From Allobosea sp. TND4EK4 (GTDB taxonomy: Bacteria; Pseudomonadota; Alphaproteobacteria; Rhizobiales; Beijerinckiaceae): a stretch of 64,000 nucleotides of DNA. Shown in pieces: positions 33,620 to 42,923 of this stretch (positions are counted from its first letter, which is position 1; every line of letters begins with the position of its first letter). A program made the position numbers and the translations under genes. Where the stretch lies: assembly GCF_900156025.1 (NCBI RefSeq), contig NZ_FTMO01000005.1:186001-250000 (forward strand). Direction: 5' to 3'. The notes below the pieces were generated by a model. It was not told the DNA's origin. It searched no databases and saw nothing but the letters and a program-made list of their open reading frames with translations.

Positions 33620-34023
33620 CGACCCCCTTCCCGCCCGCCGCCGACAAGCACGCGCTCGAAGAGGGCACGGCGCTGAGCCCGCGCTTCGATGCCAACGGCC
33701 TCGTCACCTGCGTGACCACGGACGCCGAGTCCGGCGAACTGCTGATGGTCGCCCATATGAACGCCGAAGCGCTGCGGCGTTCGATCGAGACCGGCGAGGC
33801 CTGGTACTGGTCGCGCTCGCGAAGGGAACTCTGGCACAAGGGTGCGACCTCCGGCCAGATCCAGACCATCGTCGAGATGCGGGTCGACTGCGACCAGGAC
33901 GCGCTCTGGCTCAAGGTCAAGGTAGCGGGCGACGGCGGATGCTGCCATACCGGCCGCCGCTCCTGCTTCTACCGCATCCAGCCCCTGCGCGAACAGGGCG
34001 CCGAACCGCTGCGCTTCGCCTGA
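33616..34023 (+). CDS. hisI: Phosphoribosyl-AMP cyclohydrolase
   Basis: 135 residues from GTG 33616, overlapping the folE stop (GTGA). Signature [29 protein letters not shown], then the metal-binding [12 protein letters not shown] and [14 protein letters not shown]. Third step of histidine biosynthesis. The folE-hisI pairing is common in the order. Confidence 0.95.
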   Translation: MTTPFPPAADKHALEEGTALSPRFDANGLVTCVTTDAESGELLMVAHMNAEALRRSIETGEAWYWSRSRRELWHKGATSGQIQTIVEMRVDCDQDALWLKVKVAGDGGCCHTGRRSCFYRIQPLREQGAEPLRFA

Positions 34024-34218
34024 CGGTCCCGACCATCCGCCATGTCGCGGCTGGCCTTCACCGGATCGTCAAGGCCCGGCGATAATCGATGGCGGCCGCG
34101 GCGTTCACCATTCGCTCATCCAGTCCTGCCATCCTCGATGGACGGCGGAGGGCTGGAACCGATGTTCTGGGACGGTGTCGCGCGGCGGGCTTCTGGTCTT
34201 GGCGGAGGTGGTACCGCG

Positions 34219-35229
34219 ATGAATGATGGAAGCGCGGCGGTAAAGCCGGTCGATTCGCGCCACTCACAGCCTCGCGGCGGCCGTCCGCGGATCGGCCTCG
34301 CGCTCGGCGGCGGCGCCGCGCGCGGCTGGGCCCATATCGGTGCGCTTGAAGTCCTGGTCGAGGCCGGATTCGCCCCGCAGGTCATCGCCGGCACCTCGAT
34401 CGGCGCGGTCGTGGGCGGCTGTTATGCGGCCGGCAAGCTCGACGAACTCAAGGCCTTCGCCACCGGTTTGACCAAGCGCCGTGTCGTCGGGCTGATGGAT
34501 TTCCATATCGGCGGCGCCGGACTGATCTCGGGCGGCAAGCTGAAGCGCCTGCTCGAGCGCGACCTTGCCGACATGCGGCTGGAGGATCTGCAACAGCGCT
34601 TCGTCGCCATCTCGACCGAGCTGGGCACGGGCCACGAGATCTGGCTGACCCATGGCCCGCTGATCGAGGCGCTGCGCGCCTCCTACGCCCTGCCCGGCAT
34701 CTTCGACCCGGTGAAGCTCGGCGGGCGCTGGCTGATGGATGGCGCGCTCGTCAATCCGGTTCCGGTGACCGCCGCCCGCGCGCTCGGCGCCGACATCGTG
34801 ATCTGCATCAACCTGAACAATGATCTCGCCGGCCGCGGCACCGTCATCCAGAATCACGGCTCCGAGCCCGATGTCGAGCCAGCGGAGGAACTCGTGCCGG
34901 AGCTCGAGGTCCGCCCCAGTTCGCACTGGTTCACGGGCATCACGGGCGCGGCCCGGCGGGTGCGCAATCTCGTTGGCCGCGCCAGCGAGAACCGTCCCGG
35001 CCTCGCCGGCGTGATGATCGACGCCTTCAACATCACGCAAGACAGAATCTCGCGCTCGCGTCTGGCCGGCGATCCGCCCGATGTGATGCTGGGGCCACGC
35101 CTCGGCCGCGTCGGCCTGTTCGATTTCCACAGGGCCGAGGAGACCATCGCCCTCGGGCGCCAGGCGGCCGAACGCGCATTGGACGAGATCGAGGCGGTGG
35201 TCGCGGCGAACTATCTCCCGGCGGGCTGA
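34219..35229 (+). CDS. Patatin-like phospholipase (RssA type)
   Basis: 336 residues. Oxyanion glycine loop GGGAARG (30-36), nucleophile Ser60 in GTSIG and catalytic Asp174 in LMDGALVNPVP. A serine lipid acyl hydrolase with the short bacterial RssA-like architecture. GGAGGTGG 7 bases before ATG 34219 fixes the start. The 195 bp between hisI and this gene show nothing else. Confidence 0.9.
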   Translation: MNDGSAAVKPVDSRHSQPRGGRPRIGLALGGGAARGWAHIGALEVLVEAGFAPQVIAGTSIGAVVGGCYAAGKLDELKAFATGLTKRRVVGLMDFHIGGAGLISGGKLKRLLERDLADMRLEDLQQRFVAISTELGTGHEIWLTHGPLIEALRASYALPGIFDPVKLGGRWLMDGALVNPVPVTAARALGADIVICINLNNDLAGRGTVIQNHGSEPDVEPAEELVPELEVRPSSHWFTGITGAARRVRNLVGRASENRPGLAGVMIDAFNITQDRISRSRLAGDPPDVMLGPRLGRVGLFDFHRAEETIALGRQAAERALDEIEAVVAANYLPAG

Positions 35230-35250
35230 GCCGCCGGGAAACGCCGGCGC

Positions 35251-35682
35251 TCAGGCCATCGCGATGTATTCGCGCATCGCCTGGCTTTCGGCCTCGATCG
35301 CGGCGACGCGATGCTTCACGACGTCGCCGATCGAGACGATCCCCGTGACGCGGCCATTCTCTACCACCGGGACGTGACGGAAGCGGCCCATCGTCATGAT
35401 CTCCATCAGCTCGTCGACGCTGGTCTGCGGCCGGCAGGTGACCACCTTGGCCGTCATGACGCTGGAGACGGCGCTCTCCAGCGCAGCCTCGCCCTTGGCA
35501 CCCAGAGCCCGGATGATGTCGCGCTCGGACAGGATGCCCACCAGCGCCCCGTCGGCGCCCATCACCACCACGGCACCGATGCGCTTTTCGCTGAGCGTCT
35601 TGATCGCCTCGGCCAGCGTCCGGTGCGGCAGCACAGTGACGAGATCTCGGCCCTTGTCGTTGAGAAGCTGCTCGACATGCAT
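35251..35682 (-). CDS. CBS-pair domain protein
   Basis: 143 residues with two CBS domains (VLPHRTLAEAIKTLSEKRIG, ALVGILSERDIIRALGAKGE; VVTCRPQTSVDELMEIMTMG, VTGIVSIGDVVKHRV). Stand-alone CBS-pair proteins bind adenine nucleotides and sense energy or stress. AGGAGGAA lies 6-7 bases before the ATG, an unusually strong site. Confidence 0.9.
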   Translation of the reverse strand: MHVEQLLNDKGRDLVTVLPHRTLAEAIKTLSEKRIGAVVVMGADGALVGILSERDIIRALGAKGEAALESAVSSVMTAKVVTCRPQTSVDELMEIMTMGRFRHVPVVENGRVTGIVSIGDVVKHRVAAIEAESQAMREYIAMA

Positions 35683-35873
35683 GGAAAGTTCCTCCTGCTC
35701 GCGTGCCGTTGGCCGGCACGCTTTCCGCGGATGCTTCCCAGGCTGCCGGCGAGCTCACGATGCCGACAGGCCCGGAAACGCTTCGCAATCGCTGGCAGTG
35801 TGGGCGAAGACAGGGGCGCAGGCAAGGCGGCCGATGCCAGCCGCCGGGAGAACCTGAAGCCGGCGAGAGAGCT

Positions 35874-36686
35874 TCAGGCCCGTCGCGGCGCGCGGTCGAA
35901 GAGCGGGAACAGGAACAGCCCGACGAGGAAGCCGCCGATATGGGCCTGCCAGGCGATGCTGGTTTCCTCGCCGAAGATCGGCACCAGCCCGGCGCCGAAC
36001 AGGATGTTGGTCACGAACCAGATCGCCGTGAACAGCAGCGCCCGCGAATTGCGCCAGAGCCGGCCGAGCGGCTCGATCGGGATAGACCGCACGACCGCGT
36101 CGTTCCCGAGCGCTCCGAAGCGCAGGCCAGGCGCGAAGACGAAGCGGATGGCCGCTGCCGTCGCCCCCGAAATGCCGGCCGAGGCACCGACCAGGGGCAG
36201 CACGTCGAGGTCGCGCGTCCACCAATGCAGCAGCGCGCCGCCGACCGTGCAGAGGGCGAGCAGGTTGAGGAAGCGGCCGGCCCCCAGCCGCCGAGCGACC
36301 GGGCTGCCGAAGGCGGCGAGCCAGAGCCCGTTCGAAGCAAGGTGCATCCAGGAGCCGTGAAGCAATCCGTAGGTCAGCAGCGTCCACAGCCTGACGCCAC
36401 CATCGGCGAGCAACAGACGCACCAGTTGCAGTTTGTCCGCCACATTCTGCCCTGCGGTGGACTGAGCCAACGCGTTGACCACCTCGTCGATGCGCTCCGG
36501 TTGGGCCCACAGCGTCAGCCGGGCAGGCACGAAGGCGAGCCAGGAGATCACGGCATAATCGTCGATGTCGGAGAGCAGCCCTCGCCCGGCCTGAATCAGC
36601 GCGAGGATGACCAGGAGCCAGACGACGACGGGGGGCAGGTTGAGTGCGGGCTCGTGCGCCGGCGGGCGGGGATCATAGGGGGCCAT
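35874..36686 (-). CDS. Rhomboid family intramembrane serine protease
   Basis: 270 residues. TM segments, the HGSWMHLASNGLWLAAFG loop (residues 110-127), the catalytic Ser169 in GASAGISG and His249 in AHIGGFLVG. It cleaves substrate TM helices; the target is unknown. The 187 bp between it and the CBS gene show no gene. Confidence 0.88.
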   Translation of the reverse strand: MAPYDPRPPAHEPALNLPPVVVWLLVILALIQAGRGLLSDIDDYAVISWLAFVPARLTLWAQPERIDEVVNALAQSTAGQNVADKLQLVRLLLADGGVRLWTLLTYGLLHGSWMHLASNGLWLAAFGSPVARRLGAGRFLNLLALCTVGGALLHWWTRDLDVLPLVGASAGISGATAAAIRFVFAPGLRFGALGNDAVVRSIPIEPLGRLWRNSRALLFTAIWFVTNILFGAGLVPIFGEETSIAWQAHIGGFLVGLFLFPLFDRAPRRA

Positions 36687-36964
36687 CGGGCGCCACAGTT
36701 GCCGAAGGCGCAGGCCGGCGCAAGCGCGTTTGCAGCCGCGGCAGCCCGGCCGTCATGCCGGGCATTTTATGTTTCATCCACAGCGGCAATACTTTGTTAA
36801 CCCTACCGGCCCGCTCGCCTCCCCCGACTCGGATGGGGGTGGCAAGACGGCATGGCGGATGCGTCCTCGATTCCCTGAAGGACTGTTTCGTCCCCCGAGC
36901 GTACGATTCTGCGCCATCACGGCACGCGGAGCGGCTCGCAGGGGGACGCCGGCTGAAATGGGCG

Positions 36965-37540
36965 ATGATGAAGAACACGAGCACACGTCTGGTCTTCGAC
37001 TATTGGGACAAGCTGCGCGGCGACCGCTCGGCCCCTGAGCGTGGCGAGATCGAACCCGGCGCTCTTCGCCACGCGCTGGCGGACACCTTCGTGCTGGAGA
37101 ACGAGCCGATCGGCCCCGTCTTTCGCCTCGCCGGCACGCGGCTTTGTGCCCTGACCGGCCACGAGCTGCGCGGGCGCCCGTTCACGGCGCTCTGGCCCGA
37201 TGTCGAATCGCAGGCCGATATGCGCCGCCTCGTCCAGACGGTGATGGACGAGAGCGCCGGCGCGGTCGCGGGCCTCTCCGGCGAGACCAGCACCGGCCTG
37301 CCGATCTATCTGGAGCTGATCCTCCTGCCGCTGCGCTATCGCGGCCGCACCCATGCTCGCGTCATGGGCGCCCTGTCCCCCGCTTTGACGCCGGACTGGC
37401 TCGGGCTCGACACGGTCGCAGGCATGCGGATGATCTCCCTGCGCATGCTCTGGCCGGCCGCCGCGTCTCGCCCGTCAACGCCGGAGCCCCAGCGTACCGC
37501 CCCCCCTCGCCTCGTCGTCCTGCCGGGCGGCCGCGCCTGA
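36965..37540 (+). CDS. PAS_5 domain protein
   Basis: 191 residues. Pattern LVFDYWDKLRGDRSAPERGE, IEPGALRHALADTFVLEN, FRLAGTRLCALTGHELRGRP matches the alphaproteobacterial PAS_5 family (single PAS-like fold, no output domain). Function unknown. It is followed by the PilZ gene on the same strand. ATG 36965 or 36968 are equally possible. The 278 bp upstream hold only an A+T-richer promoter-like stretch around 36770-36800. Confidence 0.82.
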   Translation: MMKNTSTRLVFDYWDKLRGDRSAPERGEIEPGALRHALADTFVLENEPIGPVFRLAGTRLCALTGHELRGRPFTALWPDVESQADMRRLVQTVMDESAGAVAGLSGETSTGLPIYLELILLPLRYRGRTHARVMGALSPALTPDWLGLDTVAGMRMISLRMLWPAAASRPSTPEPQRTAPPRLVVLPGGRA

Positions 37541-37617
37541 TCCTTAAGCGGATTTTGCGTCACGGAACGGTCCGTTAACCGCGACTCTTCTAGACTCGGC
37601 TCGAATTCAAGCTGGTC

Positions 37618-38235
37618 ATGATGTTGAGCGCGCTCCAAACGCCCAGAACGGCAACGATGCCGCAGGAACGCAGGCGCCACCACCGGATGAAGGTGGTGCT
37701 GCTCGGCCGCTACATGCTGCCCAATCGCATGGAGTATCCCTGCCAGAGCATCGATATCTCGCCGGGCGGCCTCCACCTGGCCGCGCCAGCCAAGGCCGCG
37801 CCGGGCGAGCGCGTCATCGTCTATCTCGAACATCTGGGCCGCATCGAGGGCACCTGCGTGCGCACCACGATGGAAGGCTTCGCGATGACCATCACCGCGA
37901 CCAGCCGCAAGCGCGAGAAGTTCACCGCACAGCTCACCTGGCTCGCCAACCGCGAGGAGCTGGGCCTGCCGGAAGACCGGCGCCACGAGCGCATCGTGCC
38001 GCGCAATCCGCGCTCGCTCCTGCTCCTCGATGACGGCACGGACCACCCCGTACGCATCATCGACATCTCGCTGTCCGGAACCGCGATCTCGACCGATCTC
38101 GACCTGCCGGTCGGCACCGCGGTCAGGATCGGCAGTACGCCGGCGCGGATCGTCCGCCGTTTCGACGGCGGCCTTGGCCTGGAATTCCGCTTCCCGCTTT
38201 CGGCCGACCTGCTCGACGAGAATCTCGAGCTCTGA
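37618..38235 (+). CDS. Tandem PilZ domain protein
   Basis: 205 residues with two PilZ modules. The first has RRRHHRMKV and QSIDISPGGLHL, the second has DRRHERIVPR and IIDISLSGTAIS, each matching RxxxR...DxSxxG. Likely a cytoplasmic c-di-GMP receptor. Two genes downstream on the same strand is a GGDEF cyclase, with a LapG-like peptidase in between. Confidence 0.88.
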   Translation: MMLSALQTPRTATMPQERRRHHRMKVVLLGRYMLPNRMEYPCQSIDISPGGLHLAAPAKAAPGERVIVYLEHLGRIEGTCVRTTMEGFAMTITATSRKREKFTAQLTWLANREELGLPEDRRHERIVPRNPRSLLLLDDGTDHPVRIIDISLSGTAISTDLDLPVGTAVRIGSTPARIVRRFDGGLGLEFRFPLSADLLDENLEL

Positions 38236-38658
38236 GCGCCCGCCGCTCGGGCGCGCTGAATCCTGACCTGAAGCAAGTCAGTATCTGCGGCGCGCGCTGT
38301 TGCTCGGCGCGCCATCCCCGACCAGCTCTGACCTGGGCGCCCGCCGGCGCCGCCGCTCCCGACGCACATCCGCGCCTCGCCCGAAAACCTCTTGAGAACC
38401 CTGTATCGGTGGCGGGCTGGACTCGCGCCGGGAGTAACACTTCAGTAAGCTAACCGTCCCCTAAACGTCTTCCGGCTATCCACCGTTAATTTTGTATTGC
38501 CGCATCGTCGAGAAAAGTTACCCGCCGATTTGATCCGAATTGATGCTGATCCTGATCGGCAGATCACGCCGCGCGAATACAGACAATTTGACGCTTTCAC
38601 TTCAAGCGAATTCCATCGGCGCAGCAGCATCGTCTCCCCGGGACAGAAAGGGGACGAC
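38236..38658. other. Intergenic region, no gene seen
   Basis: 423 bp between the PilZ and peptidase genes. The right half (38430-38600) is A+T-richer than its surroundings (TTAATTTTGTATTG near 38487) and probably carries the peptidase promoter. No convincing ORF, RNA or repeat was recognised. Confidence 0.6.
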
Positions 38659-39306
38659 ATGCTCCATCATCGACTTGACCTTCGCCACAAGCTGACCGGC
38701 GCCGCGCTGGCCTTCGCGTTCGGCCTCGGCGCCGCTGGCGTCGCCCAGGCGCAGAGCGCTCCCGGCATCCCGGTGGCGAGCGCGCCGGCTACAGCTTCCG
38801 GCGAAGCCCGCGCGCCCTATGCCTGGGTCGATTTCTGCAAGCGCATGCCGTCCGAGTGCCGGCTGGACACCCGCGAGCCCGAGCGCGTCGAGCTGAACGC
38901 CAAGAGCTGGAAGACGATCGTCGCGGTCAACGGCAAGGTGAATCGCGAGATCGAGCCGGTCACGGACGAGGAGCATTGGGGCGTCGTCGACCGCTGGGAC
39001 ATTCCGACCGACGGCAAGGGGGACTGCGAGGACTATGTCCTGCTGAAGCGCAAGCGCCTGGCCGAGGCTGGCGTGCCGCGCCGCGCCATGCTGGTCACGG
39101 TCGTGATCGACGAGGAGAATGCGGGCCACGCCGTGCTGATGATCCGCACCGACAAGGGCGACTTCATGCTCGACAACAAGCGCAACGCGATCCTGCCCTG
39201 GAGCCAGACGGGCTATGTCTACGTCAAGCGGGAGTCGCAATACCAGACCGGCTGGACCTCGCTGGGCGGCCAGCAGTCGCCGACGGTCGCCTCGGTCCAG
39301 CGCTGA
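38659..39306 (+). CDS. LapG-like transglutaminase-type cysteine peptidase (BTLCP)
   Basis: 215 residues. Signal peptide (LTGAALAFAFGLGAAGVAQA), then the BTLCP catalytic triad: Cys123 (GKGDCEDYVLLK), His157 (AGHAVLM) and Asp172 (MLDNKR). In Pseudomonas, LapG of this family cuts a surface adhesin under c-di-GMP control; many alphaproteobacterial members have no known target. GAAAGGGG precedes ATG 38659. A strong terminator follows. Confidence 0.87.
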   Translation: MLHHRLDLRHKLTGAALAFAFGLGAAGVAQAQSAPGIPVASAPATASGEARAPYAWVDFCKRMPSECRLDTREPERVELNAKSWKTIVAVNGKVNREIEPVTDEEHWGVVDRWDIPTDGKGDCEDYVLLKRKRLAEAGVPRRAMLVTVVIDEENAGHAVLMIRTDKGDFMLDNKRNAILPWSQTGYVYVKRESQYQTGWTSLGGQQSPTVASVQR

Positions 39307-39398
39307 GAATTCGAGCGGCGCCTCCAGGGCGCTGCTCGCCAGGACGACGAGGCCCGGTCACGTCCCCACCCACCCGTCCCAGGCCGGGCTTCGTTGAA

Positions 39399-39441
39399 GG
39401 GCCGGTTTCCCGCCGCAGGGAAGCCGGCCCGCTTCTTTTTT
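39399..39441. terminator. Strong rho-independent terminator between convergent genes
   Basis: A 13-bp stem (39399-39411 with 39418-39430, one G-T pair), loop GCCGCA, then GCTTCTTTTTT. It serves the peptidase gene and may also end the convergent gamma carbonic anhydrase transcript. Confidence 0.9.
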
Positions 39442-39445
39442 GCCC

Positions 39446-39976
39446 TCAGTCGATGCGGCTCAGGCCTGCAGCGAACTGCTTCCAACGGGCGACGTAGCCG
39501 CGGGCCGAGGCGGCGATCCCCTCGGCGGCCTTGTCGTCCAATGTGCGGATCGCGCGCGCGGGCGCGCCGACGATCAGCGAATTGTCGGGGAATTCCTTGC
39601 CCTCGGTCACCAGGGCATTGGCACCGACCAGGCTGTTGCGCCCGATCTTAGCGCCGTTGAGCACCGTCGCCCCCATACCGACGAGGCTGTTCTCGCCGAT
39701 CGTGCAGCCATGCAGGATGGCCCGGTGCCCGATGGTGCAGCCCGCGCCAATCGTCAGCGGAAAACCCATATCGGTGTGCAGCACGCAGCCTTCCTGGATG
39801 TTGCTGTCGGGTCCGATCGCGATCCATTCATTGTCGCCGCGCAGCACCGCGCCGAACCAGATGCCGACCCCGGCCGCGATCCTCACACGGCCGACCACAT
39901 GGGCATCGGGCGCCAGCCACCACTGGCCTTCGGCCGCGGTTTCAGGACGGGTCCCGTCGAGCGCATAGAGCGGCAT
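39446..39976 (-). CDS. Gamma carbonic anhydrase-like hexapeptide protein
   Basis: 176 residues of left-handed beta-helix repeats (ADAHVVGRVRIAAGVGIWFG, VLRGDNEWIAIGPDSNIQEG). Three zinc-ligand histidines are placed as in YrdA/PaaY proteins (CVLHTDMG, TIGHRAILHGC). Activity as a carbonic anhydrase is uncertain for this subgroup. Cytoplasmic trimer by family. Confidence 0.9.
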   Translation of the reverse strand: MPLYALDGTRPETAAEGQWWLAPDAHVVGRVRIAAGVGIWFGAVLRGDNEWIAIGPDSNIQEGCVLHTDMGFPLTIGAGCTIGHRAILHGCTIGENSLVGMGATVLNGAKIGRNSLVGANALVTEGKEFPDNSLIVGAPARAIRTLDDKAAEGIAASARGYVARWKQFAAGLSRID

Positions 39977-40067
39977 GGGGCGTTTCTCCAGATCGCGTTT
40001 CAGCGCCGTCGAAGCGGACCGGAACGGTCGCGCCGACGCCCGAGGATTCAGGCGGAGGGCCGCCCGG

Positions 40068-40394
40068 TCAAGCGGTGATGACGTGAAGCAGGTCGAGCAC
40101 GACGCGGCCTGACGCCATGCTCCAGACCCCGGCGATCATGCTGGCGAGCATGACGAACAGGAAAGGTCGTCCCTCGATCCGCCGGCCGCGCACCGTGTTG
40201 CGCAGGATCAGGAAGGGCGCGCTGAAGATCACGACCGGGACACTCGCGACCGCGGCGAGCCCACCCTCCTGCAGCAGCTTGAAGTCGGCCCGCCTTGCGG
40301 TGAACAACTCGAAGGCACTCGCCAGCAGGCCGGCGAAGGCAAAGCCCAGCAACAAGGACTGCAGGGCCTCCAGCACTTCGGGGCGGATGAACAT
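40068..40394 (-). CDS. Small membrane protein (DUF6949-like)
   Basis: 108 residues with three or four hydrophobic helices (EALQSLLLGFAFAGLLASAF, VPVVIFSAPFLILRN, FLFVMLASMIAGVWSMASGR). It resembles the DUF6949 inner-membrane family of Hyphomicrobiales. Function unknown. The 263 bp to the divergent GGDEF gene hold no other gene. Confidence 0.7.
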   Translation of the reverse strand: MFIRPEVLEALQSLLLGFAFAGLLASAFELFTARRADFKLLQEGGLAAVASVPVVIFSAPFLILRNTVRGRRIEGRPFLFVMLASMIAGVWSMASGRVVLDLLHVITA

Positions 40395-40657
40395 GGCGTG
40401 GCCTCTGGCTGTGCGAATGCGCCGGACCCTGCCTCATGGTTTACGAACGGTGAAGAAAAGTCTTAATCAATAGTAAACGAGCATGGTTAACCGCAGGCGC
40501 AGCGCGGCGCGAATGTGCCTGGCCGCCGCGGAAGAGCAGATGCTCCTGTTGCCCCAAGGCCGCTCCACTTGCTACTATCGCTCCGGGCGAAACCGAAGCC
40601 GATCTCTGCGTCGCTCATCCTTCCGTAACGTCAGGCTTTCGGTGCATTGATCTGACG

Positions 40658-41905
40658 ATGTCCGGTATCATCCTCCTCCTGACGCAGGCCCTGATCTATT
40701 TCGGCGTGATGGCCACGCTGTTCCGCCTGCGGCACGCGATGGGGCTGGGCGCCTTTCTCTGCGCGCTCGGCGTGATGCATTTCCTGGAGACCTATCTCGC
40801 GGCGGTCTTCTTCATCCAGCTTCCATTCGGCCTGCTCTCCCCAGGTTCGACCGTGCTGTTCTCCGGCAAGCTGGCGATCATCCTGATGTTCTATATCCGG
40901 GAGGACGCCGAGGCCGTGCGCCAGCCGATCTACGGGCTGCTGATCGGCAATTTCCTGATGGTCGCGCTGGTTCTGACGCTGCGGCTCTATGGAGCCCCCG
41001 TCTCCCTCCCCGGCTACAATCCTGATCTCGTGCTGATCGACGAGATGGGCGCGCTGATGATCTGGGGCACCTCGCTGCTCTTCATCGATGCGATCGCGAT
41101 CATCCTGCTCTACGAAAAGCTGCATACCCTCCTGCCGCGTTCGGTGGTGCTGCGCGCGGGCGTGAGCCTCGCGCTGATCCTGACGTTCGACCAGGTCGGG
41201 TTCTTCATCGGCCTGCATTACATCGCGGGCACGCCCTGGGACGCGCTGGCCGGCGGCTGGATCGCCAAGATGGGTGCGGCACTGGTCTACAGCGCCCTGA
41301 TGGGACTGTATCTCTCGGTCCTGGAACGCGACACGGCCGAGACCGCGCCGTTGCCGCTATCCGACATCTTCCACAAGCTGACCTACCGCCGCAAATACGA
41401 GGAGCTTCTCGGAACCAGCGGGCGCGATGCGCTGACCGGCGCGCTGACTCGCGAGCGCTTCGACAGCGTCGGCCTGGCCATGCTCGGCCGCGCGGTCGCG
41501 ATGAGGCGCCCGCTGACCCTGGCCCTCGTCGATGTCGATCACTTCAAGAGTATCAATGACCGATACGGCCACATTGCGGGCGACGAGGTGCTCACCCGCA
41601 TCGTCGAGTGCCTGCGGGCAGAGATGCGGGCAGAGGATCGAATCTTCCGCTATGGCGGCGAGGAGTTCGTCGTGCTGTGCGAGAACATGCCGCATCCAGC
41701 GGCGATCGCCTATGCAGAACGGTTGCGGGCCTCGGTCCAGCGCACGCTGTCGGTCGAATTCGCGGCCGCTCCCACTGTGAGCATCGGACTTGCCACCTAT
41801 CCGGACGACGCCGCCAGCATGCGTGATCTCATCGCCCATGCCGACCGTCATCTGTACGAGGCCAAGCGGCTCGGGCGCGACCGCGTCGTCGGGAATGTCG
41901 GCTGA
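40658..41905 (+). CDS. Membrane diguanylate cyclase (7TM-GGDEF)
   Basis: 415 residues. The N-terminal ~230 residues form six or seven TM helices resembling the VUT/queuosine-precursor transporter fold (AGGWIAKMGAALVYSALMGL). The GGDEF domain has the active GGEEF at 333-337 and an inhibitory RxxD site (RAED, 324-327) exactly five residues before it. It should make c-di-GMP with product inhibition, controlled by a membrane sensor of unknown ligand. Near the tandem PilZ protein. Confidence 0.92.
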   Translation: MSGIILLLTQALIYFGVMATLFRLRHAMGLGAFLCALGVMHFLETYLAAVFFIQLPFGLLSPGSTVLFSGKLAIILMFYIREDAEAVRQPIYGLLIGNFLMVALVLTLRLYGAPVSLPGYNPDLVLIDEMGALMIWGTSLLFIDAIAIILLYEKLHTLLPRSVVLRAGVSLALILTFDQVGFFIGLHYIAGTPWDALAGGWIAKMGAALVYSALMGLYLSVLERDTAETAPLPLSDIFHKLTYRRKYEELLGTSGRDALTGALTRERFDSVGLAMLGRAVAMRRPLTLALVDVDHFKSINDRYGHIAGDEVLTRIVECLRAEMRAEDRIFRYGGEEFVVLCENMPHPAAIAYAERLRASVQRTLSVEFAAAPTVSIGLATYPDDAASMRDLIAHADRHLYEAKRLGRDRVVGNVG

Positions 41906-42059
41906 GGCCCCGGTGGGCAACGCAACTCCCGCTTCGGCGCAGTCGGGCGGGCAAGCCGGCTGATCGTTCGGAGCGGAGCTTTGTCCCGAGCCTGCCCCGG
42001 ATCGCATCCGGCCGCTTATGGTTTACGCGCCGTTAAGCGCCCGGTGATTCAGTGGCGGC

Positions 42060-42803
42060 ATGGCCGTTGCGAGACCACAGAACATGACCGCGTCGCTTCC
42101 CCATCACCTGCCCGGGCATCAGGCGACTGCCTTGACCGCCATGGTGAGGACGCGCCTGCAGCGCACCGCCCCACCGCTTCCGCGTGCCGACCTCGCCCTG
42201 GTGAAGGCCGCCTCCGCGATCATCGCCGCCGGCGTCGCCGCAACGGCGCTTGCAACCTACCTCACCCACCGAAAGCCGGAGCCTGTCGACACGCTGCAGC
42301 CGGCCCGCGTCGGCGATGTCGCGCTGATGATCCCGAAGGAGCTGACGGGGCTGGACGAGAATGACGGCACAGGTCGTCTGGTCGGCATGGTCCGCCTACG
42401 GCTCGCCTGGCCCGACCTAGGGCCGGCGCATCCGCAGGACAAGCGCCGCCTGCTGATCACGCTGAGCCCGCCCGACAAGGTCAACGAGCCGGCGCGCCAG
42501 CTCGCCACCTATGCCCGCTTCCTCACCCCGACCGTCTGGTCCAATCCCGGCGGCCTCGTCGTGCGCGGCTTCCGCAAGGGTTCGCCCTTCGAGGGCGACG
42601 AGTTTTACGTTTCGGTGCCGGACGGGCGCGGCTTTGCCGCTCGTTGCCCGGTCGACACCGGCAGCAACCTCGACGAGCCCTGCCGCGTCACCTTCCAGCA
42701 CCGCGGCATGGACGTGAACATCCGCTTCCCCCGCACCATCATCGCGGATTGGGCGGTCATGCTGGGCGGCGTGCGCCGCACGCTCGACGGGCTGATGCGG
42801 TAG
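42060..42803 (+). CDS. Membrane-anchored hypothetical protein
   Basis: 247 residues. One TM segment near residues 50-66 (ASAIIAAGVAATALATYL), then a soluble domain (LMIPKELTGLDEN, LVGMVRLRLAWPDLGPAHPQ, AARCPVDTGSNLDEPCRVTF) that probably lies in the periplasm. It contains two cysteines that could pair. No family recognised. ATG 42084 is an alternative start. Confidence 0.7.
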   Translation: MAVARPQNMTASLPHHLPGHQATALTAMVRTRLQRTAPPLPRADLALVKAASAIIAAGVAATALATYLTHRKPEPVDTLQPARVGDVALMIPKELTGLDENDGTGRLVGMVRLRLAWPDLGPAHPQDKRRLLITLSPPDKVNEPARQLATYARFLTPTVWSNPGGLVVRGFRKGSPFEGDEFYVSVPDGRGFAARCPVDTGSNLDEPCRVTFQHRGMDVNIRFPRTIIADWAVMLGGVRRTLDGLMR

Positions 42804-42811
42804 GACGGATC

Positions 42812-42911
42812 GTCATTCTCGGGCGAAGCGAAGCGCAGGCCCGAGACCGCACGCAGGATGAGGTGCCGGAACCTCATTTTCGACGATGCTCGGGTCAAGC
42901 CCGAGCATGAC
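42812..42911. repeat. Palindromic intergenic repeat, copy 4
   Basis: 100 bp with 13-bp terminal inverted repeats matching at 12 positions: GTCATTCTCGGGC and GCCCGAGCATGAC. It lies between two convergent genes. The clearest copy of the family. Confidence 0.7.
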
Positions 42912-42923
42912 GGCCTTGAAGCT

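Noticed and set aside
38442-38660. 72-codon frame on the minus strand in the PilZ-peptidase gap
   Set aside because: No family character, no ribosome site, and it covers the peptidase promoter and start.
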